DNA from: Dipteris shenzhenensis
Lineage: Eukaryota > Polypodiophyta > Polypodiopsida > Gleicheniales
Direction: 5' to 3' (one strand)
Length of the DNA: 64,000 bases
Assembly (NCBI GenBank): GCA_047967505.1
Contig: CM106540.1
Below, one piece after another: positions 10,149 to 22,570 of this stretch. Positions within the stretch are counted from its first letter, which is position 1. Each line of letters begins with the position of its first letter. A program made the translations under genes and the position numbers. Under the pieces are notes generated by a model that did no database searches, was not told the DNA's origin, and saw nothing but the letters and a program-made list of their open reading frames with translations.

Positions 10149-11183
10149 ATGTTCTTTATAATGGTTGTTACAGCTTGTTTGCAAAGGAAACTCACAAAGG
10201 AGATGGCTACAAAATTTATTCCGGGGATGGAGGTGATTCTATGTTACAAAAGAGAAGTATTTGCATTTGCTACAATCCATGAAAGTGATCCAAATTCTAT
10301 TTGTCACTTTAGAAGACTTGGCAAAGATAAGGTGGCAGTTATCGTATCAAGGATTCTTAGTGCACATATTGAGCTAAAGCATAAGTGTGGGGATATGGAA
10401 ATCCTTGGAGATGTTATGCCCTATAATACTTCCAACAAAGCATTTATTGCATGGGAGAGAGATGAGACTTATCCAACACATGTCATTAGGAATACAAAGT
10501 GCATATCTTTGGATTTTAGAGTGAGAGATATTTTACAAATGTTATCATTTGCAAATAAGAATGTAGCAGAAGGTCAAGTCTTGAGATTTGAACAAGTGGA
10601 ACACTGGACATTTGCACATATGAGAATTCAAAAAGTTACTGATGATGGTATGGATGATAACTCAATCTCATTGGATGGTCCCTACTATGAGGTAGGTAAG
10701 GATTTGAGATGGAGCATGCAATTTTTAAAGATTGAAAAGACTCGGCATGTGGCTTTTAATGATAAACATAATGTATACTACAACATCAAAGAATTGAAAG
10801 AGTATGCCAATGTACCAAGCTCTATTCCTTCAGATATGGATGATTCCAACGCACTCAACTATAGCACTGACGTCTTATCAGAAGTTGATGAGTTTATTAG
10901 TACCGAGAAAGAAAAAGATTTCACAAGTGATGCCTTATCCGGGGTGGATGAGTTCATGCACATTGAGAACTTGGGCAAAGATGTCAAAAGTGATATCTTT
11001 TCAAGTATGGACGGCTTCATGGATACTAATAAAGTTCTTAGAGTCAAACCAAGTAACTATGAAATTATGGAAATCATGCATGATAGTATAATGAGTGATG
11101 TTCTCTCTGGAGTAGAGGAGTTTCAAGACTATGGAGTTATGAAATCCATAGAAAGTGCATCCATGAGTGATGCTCTCTCATGA
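10149..11183 (+). CDS. Open N-terminal part with repeated (S/T)D-x-LSG-x-DEF motifs
   Basis: This is 344 codons from ATG 10149; an internal ATG at 10203 (MATKFIPG) is an alternative start. Residues about 20-210 look globular (AFATIHESDPNSICHFRRLG, IAWERDETYPTHVIRNTKC). The C-terminal third carries a recurring motif: TDVLSEVDEF, SDALSGVDEF, SDIFSSMDGF, SDVLSGVEEF and SDALS before the stop. A further SDVLSGIDEF lies just downstream. The TGA replaces the G of SDALSG, so the stop is secondary. The downstream 97-bp DNA duplication (11127 and 11224) explains the frame change. Function unknown; the neighbouring GHTHE region suggests a transposon origin. Confidence 0.5.
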   Translation: MFFIMVVTACLQRKLTKEMATKFIPGMEVILCYKREVFAFATIHESDPNSICHFRRLGKDKVAVIVSRILSAHIELKHKCGDMEILGDVMPYNTSNKAFIAWERDETYPTHVIRNTKCISLDFRVRDILQMLSFANKNVAEGQVLRFEQVEHWTFAHMRIQKVTDDGMDDNSISLDGPYYEVGKDLRWSMQFLKIEKTRHVAFNDKHNVYYNIKELKEYANVPSSIPSDMDDSNALNYSTDVLSEVDEFISTEKEKDFTSDALSGVDEFMHIENLGKDVKSDIFSSMDGFMDTNKVLRVKPSNYEIMEIMHDSIMSDVLSGVEEFQDYGVMKSIESASMSDALS

Positions 11184-13612
11184 ATAGATGAGTTTGAAGA
11201 CCATTCTAGACACTATCACCACTGACTATGGAGTTATAAAATCCATAGAACGTGCATCAATGAGTGATGTTCTCTCAGGAATAGATGAGTTTGAATATCA
11301 TTCTAAACACTCTAATGCCATTGTGACAAGTGGTTCTACGATTGTATCAAAAGTAGGGATGAGATCAACAAAGGACTATTCGGTATTTGACTTTGATAGT
11401 GAAACAATTAATGTTACAAATGGTTTGACAAATGTATCAAAAGCAAGGATGACATCAACAAAGGACTATTCAGTATTTGACTGTCAGAGTAATAAGATCA
11501 AGAGAATGCAATATCTCATGAAAACAATGTGACAAAATAAATCTTACAAGAAGAACTACACAAATCCAAATAAGAATGTACAGAAGGTCCCAAAACGGAC
11601 ATACAGATGCATGAAACGACAACGAGTCCAAGTAGATCCAAAAAAGCAACCAAAGAGAATAAGAGTAATGAATGAAGATGTTATGCTAAAAGCAATGCGA
11701 TCTACATGCTGTAAGCGTAGATGTATGTGATCCATTAACTTACATGACATCAAGGGATGTAGAGAACATGTCTGGCAAAGGAAAGGGAGCAGAAGAAATG
11801 AATACCTACTCACGAGACTGTCTTTCTTTCTTGTAAATGATAAGAGAAGGCGAAGTTCAGGAAGAGAAGGCGAAGTTCAGGACAACAAATAAGGCCTCTT
11901 ATAAATGGAAAAAGTGTTTGCAATAATGCGTATCGCATTATTATAGGATTATCACATGGCACATATTGAAATTTGGCTAATAAAGAAAAGTATGGAGTTA
12001 AATTTAATATTCATGGAAACATAAGAAGGCCCAAAACAAGAGCCTTAACGATCGCGGCAACAGCAATTTTAAAAGATTACATTTATGAAAATCCTTTACC
12101 ACAATCCCATCTATCAGAAATGCATCTTCCGATAGGTTTGACTAAAAAAGAAGTATTTAACTCTATTGGAGAAACACAGAGGTAAAGAGGACATGCACCG
12201 GCATCTTTTCATACTTTGTATACTCTTTGGAAAAAAAGCTTTGAACATGTTAAAATCCCAAAGAAGCAAAAAATGTCAAAGTGCAACGATTGTGATGATC
12301 TAAAGTGAGCACTTGAGAGTGTAACATCTCCAGAACAAAAAGAAGCTTACAAAAAAAAGAGAGAATTTCATGATGGACTTGTTCGACATTCTAGAATAAA
12401 ATATGCATTTTGAAAGGAGCAAGCTATTTCTCACCAAAATGAGTATAGACAATTGCAGATAAGAGAATAAGAATATACTCTTCTTTGCATTCTGCTCAAT
12501 GCTAATCGCTCATAGAATCTTCAATGAGATTGAAGTTGGGTTTTTGTTGGTTGGGCACACACATGAGGGTATCGATCAGGTATTTAGCACGGTTTCAAGA
12601 GAACTAAAACACAAGGACATGGAGATGATGGATGACTTGATAAGAAAATATGGGAGGCAAGTCGATGGCCATAAGGAAGGAACAATATGCTCAATGGTTG
12701 AGAGGATGTATGATTGGAAGAGCTTTATTCTACCTTTCATACAAAAAGGTGGTGATGCCCTGATAGGTCATAGCGCTCCATACTATTTTTGCTTTTTCTT
12801 AAAGGATGAAAAACCAGTGATGCAATGGCAACACTATTCTCTTGATACAAAATGAGAACGTAAAGAACCTTACTTTCTCTTAACTTCAATCCCGAGCAAA
12901 GAAATGCATCCAACATAGGCTCCTATAAAAGAATTCACCGAGAAATATAGAAGGCTTAAAAGCTTTTATTACATACAAAGAGGAAATGCTCCGGAGATTT
13001 TCTGATTGAAAGCCCTCTTGGAAGAAACACACTACTAATGTGATTAGCAAGACCTACCAATTGATAAAGGACCTTGCAAAAATGCGAGAATATGATATTA
13101 AGACAGAACGGCCTTTATTTTGACCAAATGTTGGTAATGACTTGCGTCCAGCATGGGTCTCTTTGAAAATGAGTTTGAATTACTGCTCCCACGTCCATAT
13201 TGTGGACCCAAGAAGAGAGTTTATGCCACAAATAGACATAGACGTCCATTGTTATGTTACAATTCGATCATCAAACGATGAACATGAGAACGTGAAGTTT
13301 TGGATTGCGAAAGTAGTTGATGTGAGCATGGATGACTGAGAGAGAGCTACAACATTTACAGCGGTATGATATGAGCCAAGGAGTAGGAAGGAGAACCAAG
13401 ATAACAATACATTGTATAGTAGTTGTCTGAAAAAGGAATGGGTCCCAAACCATGATGCAATTTCAAGACTTTCCACAGAGACAATCATAGTATCCTGGAA
13501 ATCAAGGTCAAAGAAAACAAAGAAGCACATGGGGTATGATGTAGAAGACAAAATAAAATTACCGCACCCAATTATTTCGCACATTACAGAGTTCATAAAG
13601 ATGCTTACTTAG
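10149..13612 (+). pseudogene. Degenerate transposon-like gene with GHTHE-IDQ (DUF7869-like) region
   Basis: I read this as one decayed gene. Frame 10149-11183 ends at TGA. After a frame change, 11188-11532 continues the same repeated protein. Its TGA at 11530 is followed in the same frame by a basic region and a CCKRRC motif (about 11707-11724). Next come a GN-x-RRPKTRAL segment (11973-12185), a region with CNDCDD, ENKNILFF leading into VGHTHEGIDQVFSTVSRELK (12470-12855), and a C-terminal KFWIAKVVDV segment with YEPR (about 13142-13612). From memory, the GHTHE-D-IDQ-x-FS motif preceded by ENKN is typical of DUF7869-type proteins thought to be transposon-derived. The central part just before ENKN appears deleted. 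Stops are frequent after 11530. Confidence 0.5.
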
Positions 13613-14900
13613 GAGGAAGTAGAAGGAGATAGTGCAAAAGAAGAATGTCCATAATAACACAATTCAAATATCGAGAAAGAGTGAAGGTGGTGGTGATAGT
13701 TAGATGAGAGTGAATGAAGATGGCACCCAAACGACAAGTGATGACAGAAAGGACATTCTGAACAAGCAAATGTTTAGATTGCTCATTTCTGTGATGATAG
13801 AAAAGGACATTCACAAGCAAATGTTTGGATCGCCCATTTGTACTAAACTCACTATAAAGGAAACATTAAATTATTGAAAAGATCACAAGCGATCCTTTGT
13901 ACAAAGACTCATCCAGAGCAATATTTGTTATAAAACTTATGATATGATAATGTAAAATTGCAAGCATAGCTATTTTTTGGAGTACAAAAGAGGCTTCCAT
14001 CATGTCTCATGTCTATATAAACCTTTTAATTTCTTGAATATTCAAGAGTATTATAGTTTTCTGCATTGAAAGTAAAAAGAGTCTTGCAAGTCTCTTATGT
14101 ATACATTTTTAAAATGTTGTGAATCCTCAATAGCATGGTTTTTCATGGATTTAAACTAATAACTCAATTTTTTTAATTTAAGAATACGATTCTTATAAAC
14201 AAGAAATATAAATTTAGGATTTAATAGTAAATTTTGCATTATTAGTACAACATTGTAGAGAGATATTTTGAAATGGAAATGACAGTGCCAAAAAGTAAAC
14301 TTTTGAATCTCGAATGACATTTTCATAAAGTAAACTTTTCATTTGGGAAGGATTTTAAGGAATAGTTCAAAAGTAGATATATGAGTCCGAAATTAATGAA
14401 ATAAGTGTCATATGTGTATAGAGCTCTTTTTGGGAGTGATTACTGTAGACATAACCTGATCTGAGAATATTGTTTTCTAAAAGTCCTTCAAGATCACAGA
14501 AACTATAATGTGTTGTATTAGAGGAGGATCCTTCTGGCAAAGATATATATATATATATCTCATTAACTCAAGGAGCCCTCAACTCATTAAGGAGCCCTCA
14601 TTAGTCCTTTACCTCATTAACTCAAGGAGCCCTCAACTAATAATTTAATAAAAAATATATATCCTTTCAATTCAAATAATCACACCCTTCTCGTTGTGAA
14701 ATATTCCAAAGTCTATTGCAATCCAAGTTTCATCAATTCCATCATAGAAACTTCCAAATGTATTGAAGATAAGTATAACAATACTGTCATTGTAGTATAT
14801 GAAATTTTGGCGGCATAAACAAACTTAGACTAGTTGGAAAGGAGACTTAAGCTATCCCAAATCTGTCATCATCCATTGATATTACCCAAATCCCTCACAT
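13613..14900. other. AT-rich intergenic DNA with a short GGAGCCCTCAACT repeat
   Basis: No coding frame is supportable. A (TA)n run lies at about 14542-14558. CTCATTAACTCAAGGAGCCC and variants occur three times between 14560 and 14635. Confidence 0.5.
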
Positions 14901-17658
14901 TGTCAAATGGGGGAATCTTCGCAACAAAGAAACGTGTCAACCGAAAAAACTGCATCATAAGGACCTTAATTAAGTATTCTTAAGTTTTTCCAAAACACAT
15001 ACAAAACTTGGTCTTTCTTCAAAATTTTGGGTGATACCAAAAAGTTGTACGTGGAAGAGAAACATTTAGTATGGCTGGAAATCTGATCCCCACGAAAGGG
15101 TTCACACAGTAACAAAATGTTACTAGAAAGGTATTATAAATATGAGATTATGTATCGACGTGATAGTAAAAGCCAGTATACGCATACTTTCTACGTGTTC
15201 CATCACATATTTTCATGATTGTGTAGGTCAGCAACATATTATGATGAAGTAAACGATATAAAGACGAGGGATACATAGACCTTGACTTTTCATAGAATCC
15301 TTGACCCTACATCTTTTATTTCAGTTACTATGAACCTCTTATTGAGAAGTCATGATATATAACGAATAATTCAGAGCAATAGGATCACATATGCACATTC
15401 TTCTAACTTAGAACCAGTTGGAACATTAGCACGTCTTTAGCCCTCAAGCATAAGATTACCTAGACTGGCGATGAGTGGAAACAGTATATGGAAGTAACAA
15501 AGGCCCAGATCAAGATCTGCACTCCAAACCAAATTCCAACGCTTGCTGGCGAAAGGATATAGATCCTTAAGTCTGGATATAAAGTATATTACGCACCAAG
15601 TGTAAGAAGACCTTTCTCTCCTCTGAGGGCCGTCTGGGGGCCATGCACTCTTAGCACGCAGTAACAAGCTTTTAGCCAACAAAATAGACAGAGGACCTAA
15701 CACGAAGAAGCAATTTTGAGTGGCCTCTAGTGCAAGCAAATCGCCCAACGTTCTTTAAACAGTTTCACGTAGAAATGAATTGTGACTGCCTAATACGGGC
15801 CTCTATTTCATCGTATTAAACACTAATCTCCACGTTCATTCTCCGCACCCGCCACCAATATTCGTGTTGTATGAGTTTGTTAGGACTCCCTGTGTCGCAT
15901 AGAGACACTCAGCCATCCTTTGGGCTACTGGATAAACCAGAACGTTGTTCCTACTACTCTCTGTAGTTGCTAGTCAAGCAAATGACGACATATGCTTGCT
16001 AGGGAGTGGGCGTAAGCTTGCAAGGAGCAGCTCGCTGTATTGCGAGGTTCCTGCATCGCACCTTCTCCAGTGGAACATTAGTGCATGAGGGACCCCATGT
16101 AAAGATTGAAACAGTGGGGAAATAAGGACTAGCGCTCAGCGTAGTCGGTCACTGTATTCTACATCTGCTCTAGGAGTTCTGTAACCCATCCTTGTAGATT
16201 TGTACATTCTTTACTCCTTTTCTTGCACCGGAGTCTGCTTATACCTTCTACTTTAGTAGCACTAGTTACTATTGACAGTCGTGGCTTAGTGCATTGCTCT
16301 TGATATTAGAAGCGTAACAGAAAACGTAGAAGATGCATAGTGGAACACGGAGAAAATGAGCGTCTCTTGGTTCTAATTCCTACGTAGCGGAACACAGAGA
16401 GAGACTTAGTGACACTAGAAGTATCCTCATACTCTAGTGAAGGAGTTCAACGCTTTACGACAGAGACTAAACGTTGCGGACTTGCCTGTTTCAAGACTTA
16501 ACGTAACGAGTCGACTACTGTTATCTCTGAAGCTCACCTTCGCTATAAGTCATTGGGACTTATTCTCCCGTTTCTACTCATACTTGAGCAGTCTCCATTG
16601 AATCTCCATTCGTGTTTGCTGAGGGGCTACGTGCCATTGTCCCTTGCTGGAGTAATACCACCTTCCGTGAGCTCTGTGCTTGGGAGTCGTGCTTCTGAAC
16701 TCTCCCGTCTTTTCTTCAATGTTCTGAATGCAGTGGCTCCAGTCTAGGATGGCGGGACGGGGGTAAGGCTTTGGATGCTCTCTCCCATGTGGTAAGAGGA
16801 AGGAGGCAGCTTCCCTTGAGCCTTGGGAGTAGGTATGGCAAACCTCTATTAATTTGTGCGGCATCCCCTTTGTTCAAATCTCCTGCAAAACCCCTCCTTC
16901 AGTCGCCGAATTTCAATTTAATTAGTTCCGTACCCACTATATATCGTGTCCCGAATCATAGAATGGGTCATAGGGTAGATGAAGATCATCCAATCCATCG
17001 TTAACTATAGTTAATTTTCTCTGCTACTAGGGTATAATAATGATTATCACCTATTACTCAAGACTAAGGTTTCCCATCCTTCTCTTATAGAAAATTATAA
17101 TCATCTCGTCTAGGCTAATGTTATGTCCTTATAACTGGGATCCCTACGGGTCTCATATACATATAAATATGGACTACATTCCGAGTTAATCCGTTTTCTT
17201 AAGTATGTATAACTTCATCTATCATACTATGGTTTCGAAGGGGAAATTACCGTAATGCATCATGTGTCAAAGATCCTACCTCATCATGTTTTCTGTGAGA
17301 GAATCTCCATTGGATAAGGAGTCATTAAGGGTAGTTATACTGTATAATGCTCTCAATAGAGTGACTATTGTGGTCATGTCCGTTTCTCCTTCCTCATTTG
17401 ACGTATTATTTCTTTACCATAACAATTCCCATTTGGGAGAAACGAAAATTTATTCCTTCTCATGATCAATGGCCTATATTTCTTCGTCAATAATGCATGG
17501 GGAATAATAATATACATGTGTCAAATATCCCACTGTAAGAACCATGGCTAATGCTCTAATGTACAATGTGTCCAAAGTTGTACTCAATAATGTTTTATAT
17601 GGAGAAAAAAACACCTTTATTACAAGTGTTTAATTATACCTTCTACAAAGGAAAGGTA
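14901..17658. other. Anonymous, apparently repeat-free DNA with a GC-richer centre
   Basis: Between about 15400 and 16900 the composition is visibly less AT-rich than on either side. I see no tandem repeats, no transposon motifs and no recognised protein. Minus-strand frames of 103 codons (15437-15748) and 96 codons (16574-16864) lack recognisable domains. An organelle-derived insertion is one possibility, but I found no gene that proves it. Confidence 0.35.
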
Positions 17659-17681
17659 TGTGTGTGTGTGTGTGTGTGTGT
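17659..17681. repeat. (TG)n microsatellite
   Basis: About eleven TG dinucleotides in a row. Confidence 0.9.
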
Positions 17682-18846
17682 AACCTGAAAATTTGTGCAT
17701 ATTGAGACAGACTTATATATGGCAATTTTTTAGTGTTTAAAATGTCGATGAGAGCTTGGTTCCCAATCTGGTGTACTATGGATGTCCACATGAGTTATCC
17801 TGTGAGATGGCAAGGGGCTTCATAGCAATCTTGTGAGGTAATTTTCTTAGAAAGCCCAATGCACCTACAATACTCCAGAGTGAGGACCAATGCATTTCGA
17901 ATGCTAAATTTCTATAGATGAGCCTATATCACTATGCACGAATAACCAAGCAAAAACCACCCCTTGGAAATCTGATACCTCATATAATCCCCTTTGCATT
18001 TATTGCCTTGCTATTGTCGTTGCTCTCTCTCTCTCTCTCTCTCGATTGTGGTGCACCTTGCCCCAACACACTGAGTGTTTAGCTATGGATTATAACCTTG
18101 TTGAATGAAGAGCGCTTATCGCTCTTATATGCGAAAATGAGTGAGAAAGCCAATCAAAACTACCACAAGTAGAATTCTCTTTACCATCGGTATGATTGCA
18201 AGTACCATTGTTCTAACACCATTTACCATTGTGTTTTTAAAAAATATGCTGGCATGTGGAAACTAGTTTCATTGTACTTACTACTGGTATATTAACCACC
18301 ATTGCTGGAATATTTATCCAGTTCATTGGTGGATTTGTTCCGTTACCAATGTGATCATGAAAGATATTGATTTGCACCCAACCTTCTCTTAAAGATTAAA
18401 TCGTAAGAACCCTAGACCCCTAGACCCTAAACCCCAAATCTTAAAAACCCTCATCTTTGGTCCTAAAAGCAACATGTTTTAGAAAACCCTGGAAACCTTG
18501 CCATAATTTTAAAAATTTTGGGATTTGAGCAAGTGGTTATGTTATACCCAAGAGATTTCTTGAGCAAATAGGATTGCTCTTCTGGTGATAGGTTGCATGC
18601 AATAGAACCTTTTTGCATGAACATCAGGTCGGTGCAGTACAACCCATTTCTCAAATCAAGAAAATTTTTAAAATTAAACTTTTCTCCAACAAAAGGGATT
18701 TTGTTAATGTCTTTCAAAATTTGTTAACCCATTATTCACAAATTCATTCCCAACATGCATAAAAATAATACATAGACCTTCATTGAGAAATATGTGCCAA
18801 CTATGTTACTCCAATAAATTTAAGAATTCCACAACTGAGAAATTTT
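17682..18846. other. Anonymous DNA with (CT)n and a short CCCTAAA patch
   Basis: A (CT)n run sits near 18025-18043. A short telomere-like patch (CCCTAGACCCCTAGACCCTA) lies at about 18411-18432. An 84-codon minus-strand frame at 18463-18717 has no recognised domain. Confidence 0.45.
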
Positions 18847-19094
18847 ATGAGTGATATGCCAGATGCATATCACCGCTGTAAAATAGGCTGTAAAATAGGC
18901 CTGGAAGAACACCCTCCACATGCCAAGTTTCTTGGTCCGTCAAATTTGAATGTGCCTAATCCTAGAACAGTTTCAAAACACCTCAAGGATGCAACTAGAA
19001 GCATGGGGAGCGGCAAAGAAAACAGGTTTAACTTCTTCAGACACGTGTACTGCGTATTGGCCAGTTGATCTTGCCTCATTGATGCATACTAACT

Positions 19095-20266
19095 CTAATG
19101 TTAAGACAGTCTCGGTACTGCCTTGGAATATCCATGGGTATTGTGATGCCTCTAGGAAGAAAGCAATCGTCTCTGTTTTAGGGGAGCTTAGGTCTGATGT
19201 TGTGATGCTTCAAGAATGTAAGTGTGGTTAGAATGACCCGTTCTGGTTCACAGTGCACCGGATGGGATATTCTGCTCTTGTAAATTGCCCATTTTGTCAT
19301 AGGAAGGGCGGTATTGCTATCTTAGTCAAAGAAGAGACTGATGTACAGGAGTTATTTCGTCATGATGAGGGTTGGTTCTTAGATGCCTCTGTGAATATCT
19401 GAGGAGTTCAGTTTAAGGTCGTATGTGTCTATGCTCCTAATTCGTCCGGAGAAAGAGCCACGTGTTGGGACAGGTTATCTTCTACCTTAGAAGGGGATTG
19501 CTGGTTGCTCGGCAGTGATTGGAATTTTACTACTGAAAATGTAGACAGATCACATCCAAGTAGAGCAATGTCACAAGCGGAGCGGGATGCCTGGGAAGAA
19601 TTATGCCTCTATCACAGGTTAGTGGATTGTATGCAGATCAATCCGGAAGGGATAGGTGTTTTCTCCTGGAGTAATAGGAGAAAAGGGAAAGAATTTCGAG
19701 CAGGCAGGCTCGATAGAATGTATGTCTCGGATGATGGATGGTGGTTACATGCTCCAATGAAAAGTGAGCACATCCTCAGTACTAGTATCTCACACCATGC
19801 TCCATTCCTCTGGACTTTTGGGACGCCTATCAAGGTTGAAAGGTCCTATGACCTTCCTTTTAATCTCAATAATAGGTTTCTAGCCTCTAAGGATTTCTGC
19901 GCAGAGATAAGGGCAGAGTGGCAGCGTGAAAGCAGACAATATGGGGATGCTTCCATAACGTGGGATCAATCTATTCGAGCCATTGTGCCGCTGGCTAAGC
20001 GCTAGGATAGAGAAGTTCGGGCGAGATGGAGGATGAAAGACCTCACAAATATCAGAGCTAGTCTCAGGAAACGAGTAATTGACATGGCCGAAGATCTCAC
20101 TTCTAGCACATTGCTTTCTGAGGGTGAGGAAGAAATGCACAGAAGGGAATCTGAGTTTGCTGAGAAGGAAAGAAAACAGTGCAGATTTAATTGGCTTAAG
20201 CAGGGGGATAGACCATCAAAGTTATTCTTCCAAATGGCCAAAAGAAAGCAACTGGGAATCGATTGA
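19095..20266 (+). pseudogene. LINE ORF2 endonuclease domain
   Basis: The frame reads PWNIHGYCDASRKKAIV at the start (the LINE W-N-x-x-G motif), then VVMLQECK (the catalytic glutamate of APE-type endonucleases), VCVYAPN, LLGSDWNFT (in place of GDFN), AGRLDRMYVS and SISHHAPFLW (SDH-like end, here SHH). It continues into a linker with QCRFNWLKQGDRPSKLFFQM, typical of the region before the RT. All pieces are in the same frame, separated by stops at 19229, 19400 and 20003. S-H-H in place of the usual S-D-H suggests loss of a catalytic residue as well. Confidence 0.85.
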
Positions 20267-21300
20267 CCGGGTGATGAACTGGGATGGGGTGATAGAGACA
20301 AGATTCAGGTACATTGCAGATGTCTTTCTACAGCATTTAAAGAACTTGGTGGGCCCTCAGTTTGCACAGGATGATGCCTGGACCAATGAGCTGTCAAATT
20401 GTTTGTCAGGCTTGGAACCCAGATTAGATGACGCTCAAAGAGTCGGACCGAATCTGAAAATTTCTCAGGATGAACTTAGGAATGCCCTCTCCTTAATGAA
20501 AAAAGATGGCTCCGATGGGTTGTCTTCCAAATTCTATGAATGCTTTTGGGATAGTTGGGGAATCATCTAACAAAAATGGCTAATGCTTTGGTCATGAAAG
20601 AGGCCCTATCAGTGGATGTTAATACCGAGCTCATTAAATTATTCCCCAAAAGGCAAACAAGACTGCAGGTTGGGGACTGGCGTCCCATCACTATGCTGAA
20701 CGTGTCCTACAAAATAATTTCTAAGGCAATGGCCTTGCGCATCAGAGAGGTTTGCATGCATATTGTTGATAGGGGACAAACACGGTTTGTAAAGGGTAGA
20801 AACATCTACGAGAATATCTTGAACGTTAGCACTACTCTTGACTATGCTGTGGTTTCTCAGCAGGATTGCATACTCATTGACTTAGATCTCGACAAGGCCT
20901 ATGACCACATTCGCTGGGACTTTATCCTAGCTGTACTGAGCAGGCTTGGATTTGGAGATGGCTCCTGTAAGATGGTTAAGATTCTCTTTACTAATGCTTC
21001 AGCAGCTTTCTGTCTACATGGTGGGATTGTAGGCTGCTTTGACCTAACAAGGTCGATTAGACAAGGTGCCCCATAGCCCCCCTATTATTTGCAATAGCCT
21101 CGATTCCTCTGTTACACATGATCAAAGCTGCCATTAGGGACCATAATCTGCTTGGAGTTAGCTTGCCCTCTGGGTCTCAATTCAAGTCCCAAATGTTTGC
21201 AGATGATTTAATGGCCTGTTGTAAGGATGGACACTCTCAAGAGGATAATGTCAGTCTACTGTTAAGCGTCAGGTTCAGTTGGCCAAAATCGTTTGATTAG
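20267..21300 (+). pseudogene. LINE ORF2 reverse transcriptase core
   Basis: Reverse transcriptase blocks are spread over three frames. They are DGLSSKFYECFW, then LFPKRQTRLQVGDWRPITML with SYKIISKAMALRI, then RFVKGRNIYENILN, DLDLDKAYDHIRWDFI (first catalytic aspartate), SIRQGAP, and finally QMFADDLMACC, which is the YADD box as FADD. A single-base loss after RQGAP (near 21073) moves the reading into the next frame. Motif spacing is normal, so this was a standard RT before decay. Confidence 0.88.
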
Positions 21301-22570
21301 GTGACCATGCCAGTTTGGTTGAAGGAAATGCCACTGCAGTGAATCCCTCAAGGTCAGATCGTCTGGTACTTAGGGGCCCCACTTGGGTTGAATGTTTCAG
21401 CAAGAAGCCAGTTCGATTGGTTTAAAAATAAAATAGTTGCGAAATTGAGGGCTTGGTGCAACCTTCCTTTAGGCTGGAATGCTAGATGCCTAATCTTGCG
21501 TCATGTTCTATCAGCCTCTACAACTTATATAGCATCAGTATGGCACTTCAAGGTAATGCAATGGAAGGAAATAGAGAAGCTCTTCCAGTCTTTCTTGTGG
21601 GCTGAAAAGCATGGTAAGAGGAGGATGCATTATATCCCCTGGGGTGTACTAAAAGCTCCCAAGCAGGAAGGAGGCCTAGGTATCCCTGATGTGGCAGTTA
21701 AAAATGTGTCGCTAATCAGCAAATGGCTACCTAAATTGGTTCAAGAGTCGGCTCCCTGGATGGAGACTACCTGGTGGTTTGTCAGAATGGTGCGCAGCTA
21801 CAAAGTTGGGTCATGGAAAAGTCTCAAGTGGTACGAGCTCCTGTTTTCAGATTTGCCTGTAAGGGTTAGTGACTCAGATTTAGTTGCCGGTCTGGTTGAG
21901 GCTTGGACGCTCGAGATCAGCTGCTGCTCTTGGCAAGGGATTGGTGTTCTTAAGGGTGATGCTAGTCTAAATGAATGTATCTAGTGGAGTAAAGTGGTCC
22001 TGATGAACAACCAATCTCTGGCCTATCTAAATCTAACAGTGGCCAGGAGTATTTGCAGAGAAGGCCTGGTTTATTGGAAACAAATCTGGGACCCCAAGAG
22101 AGGTAATTGGTGGGCTTTGGGCAAGATTTGCTGTGTATTCTCCCTGACTACTCAAGAAATTGCCTTCTGCAGGTCAATCTTAACTCGAGCTGGAGACAAC
22201 TGGCCATCGAACTGCATCAAGGCTGAAGGAAGGAGACTCCACCACTGATTTATTGGGAAGGTACAGCTCAGAAAACTGTCTGCTAAGGTCGTCTACAGAA
22301 ACTTGATGGAGGGGAAAATGGAGACAGTAGATCTTAACAGAAAATGGAATTTACGGTGAGCTCCGGGCTGGTGGCACCCAGAAGATTCAAAGAGATTTGG
22401 GGCGAGGGAAAATTAAGTTTTCTCCTCTGGAAAGTGCTGAATAAGTGGCTGTCAGTTATAGCCAGCCTAGAAAGGAAATTTCATGTTAATCCCCTATGTC
22501 CATAATGTGGTAGTGCAGAGGAGTACATTCTGCACTTATTCGGGCATTGTCCAGTCTGGAGATGGTTATG
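21301..22570 (+). pseudogene. LINE ORF2 C-terminal region with zf-RVT motif
   Basis: The frame from 21388 to 22248 carries the post-RT segment typical of plant LINEs: YLGAPLGLN just upstream, WNARCLILRHVLSA, FLWAEKHGKRRMHYIPW and GGLGIPDVAVKN. Further on, near 22443-22567, the text CP-x-CGSAEEYILHLFGHCPV is a zf-RVT zinc-binding motif interrupted by a TAA at the x position. This places the 3' end of ORF2 close to 22.6 kb. Confidence 0.82.

Noticed and set aside
16574-16864. 96-codon frame in the GC-richer island as a mitochondrial gene
   Set aside because: I could not match it to any organelle protein, so only the composition is reported.
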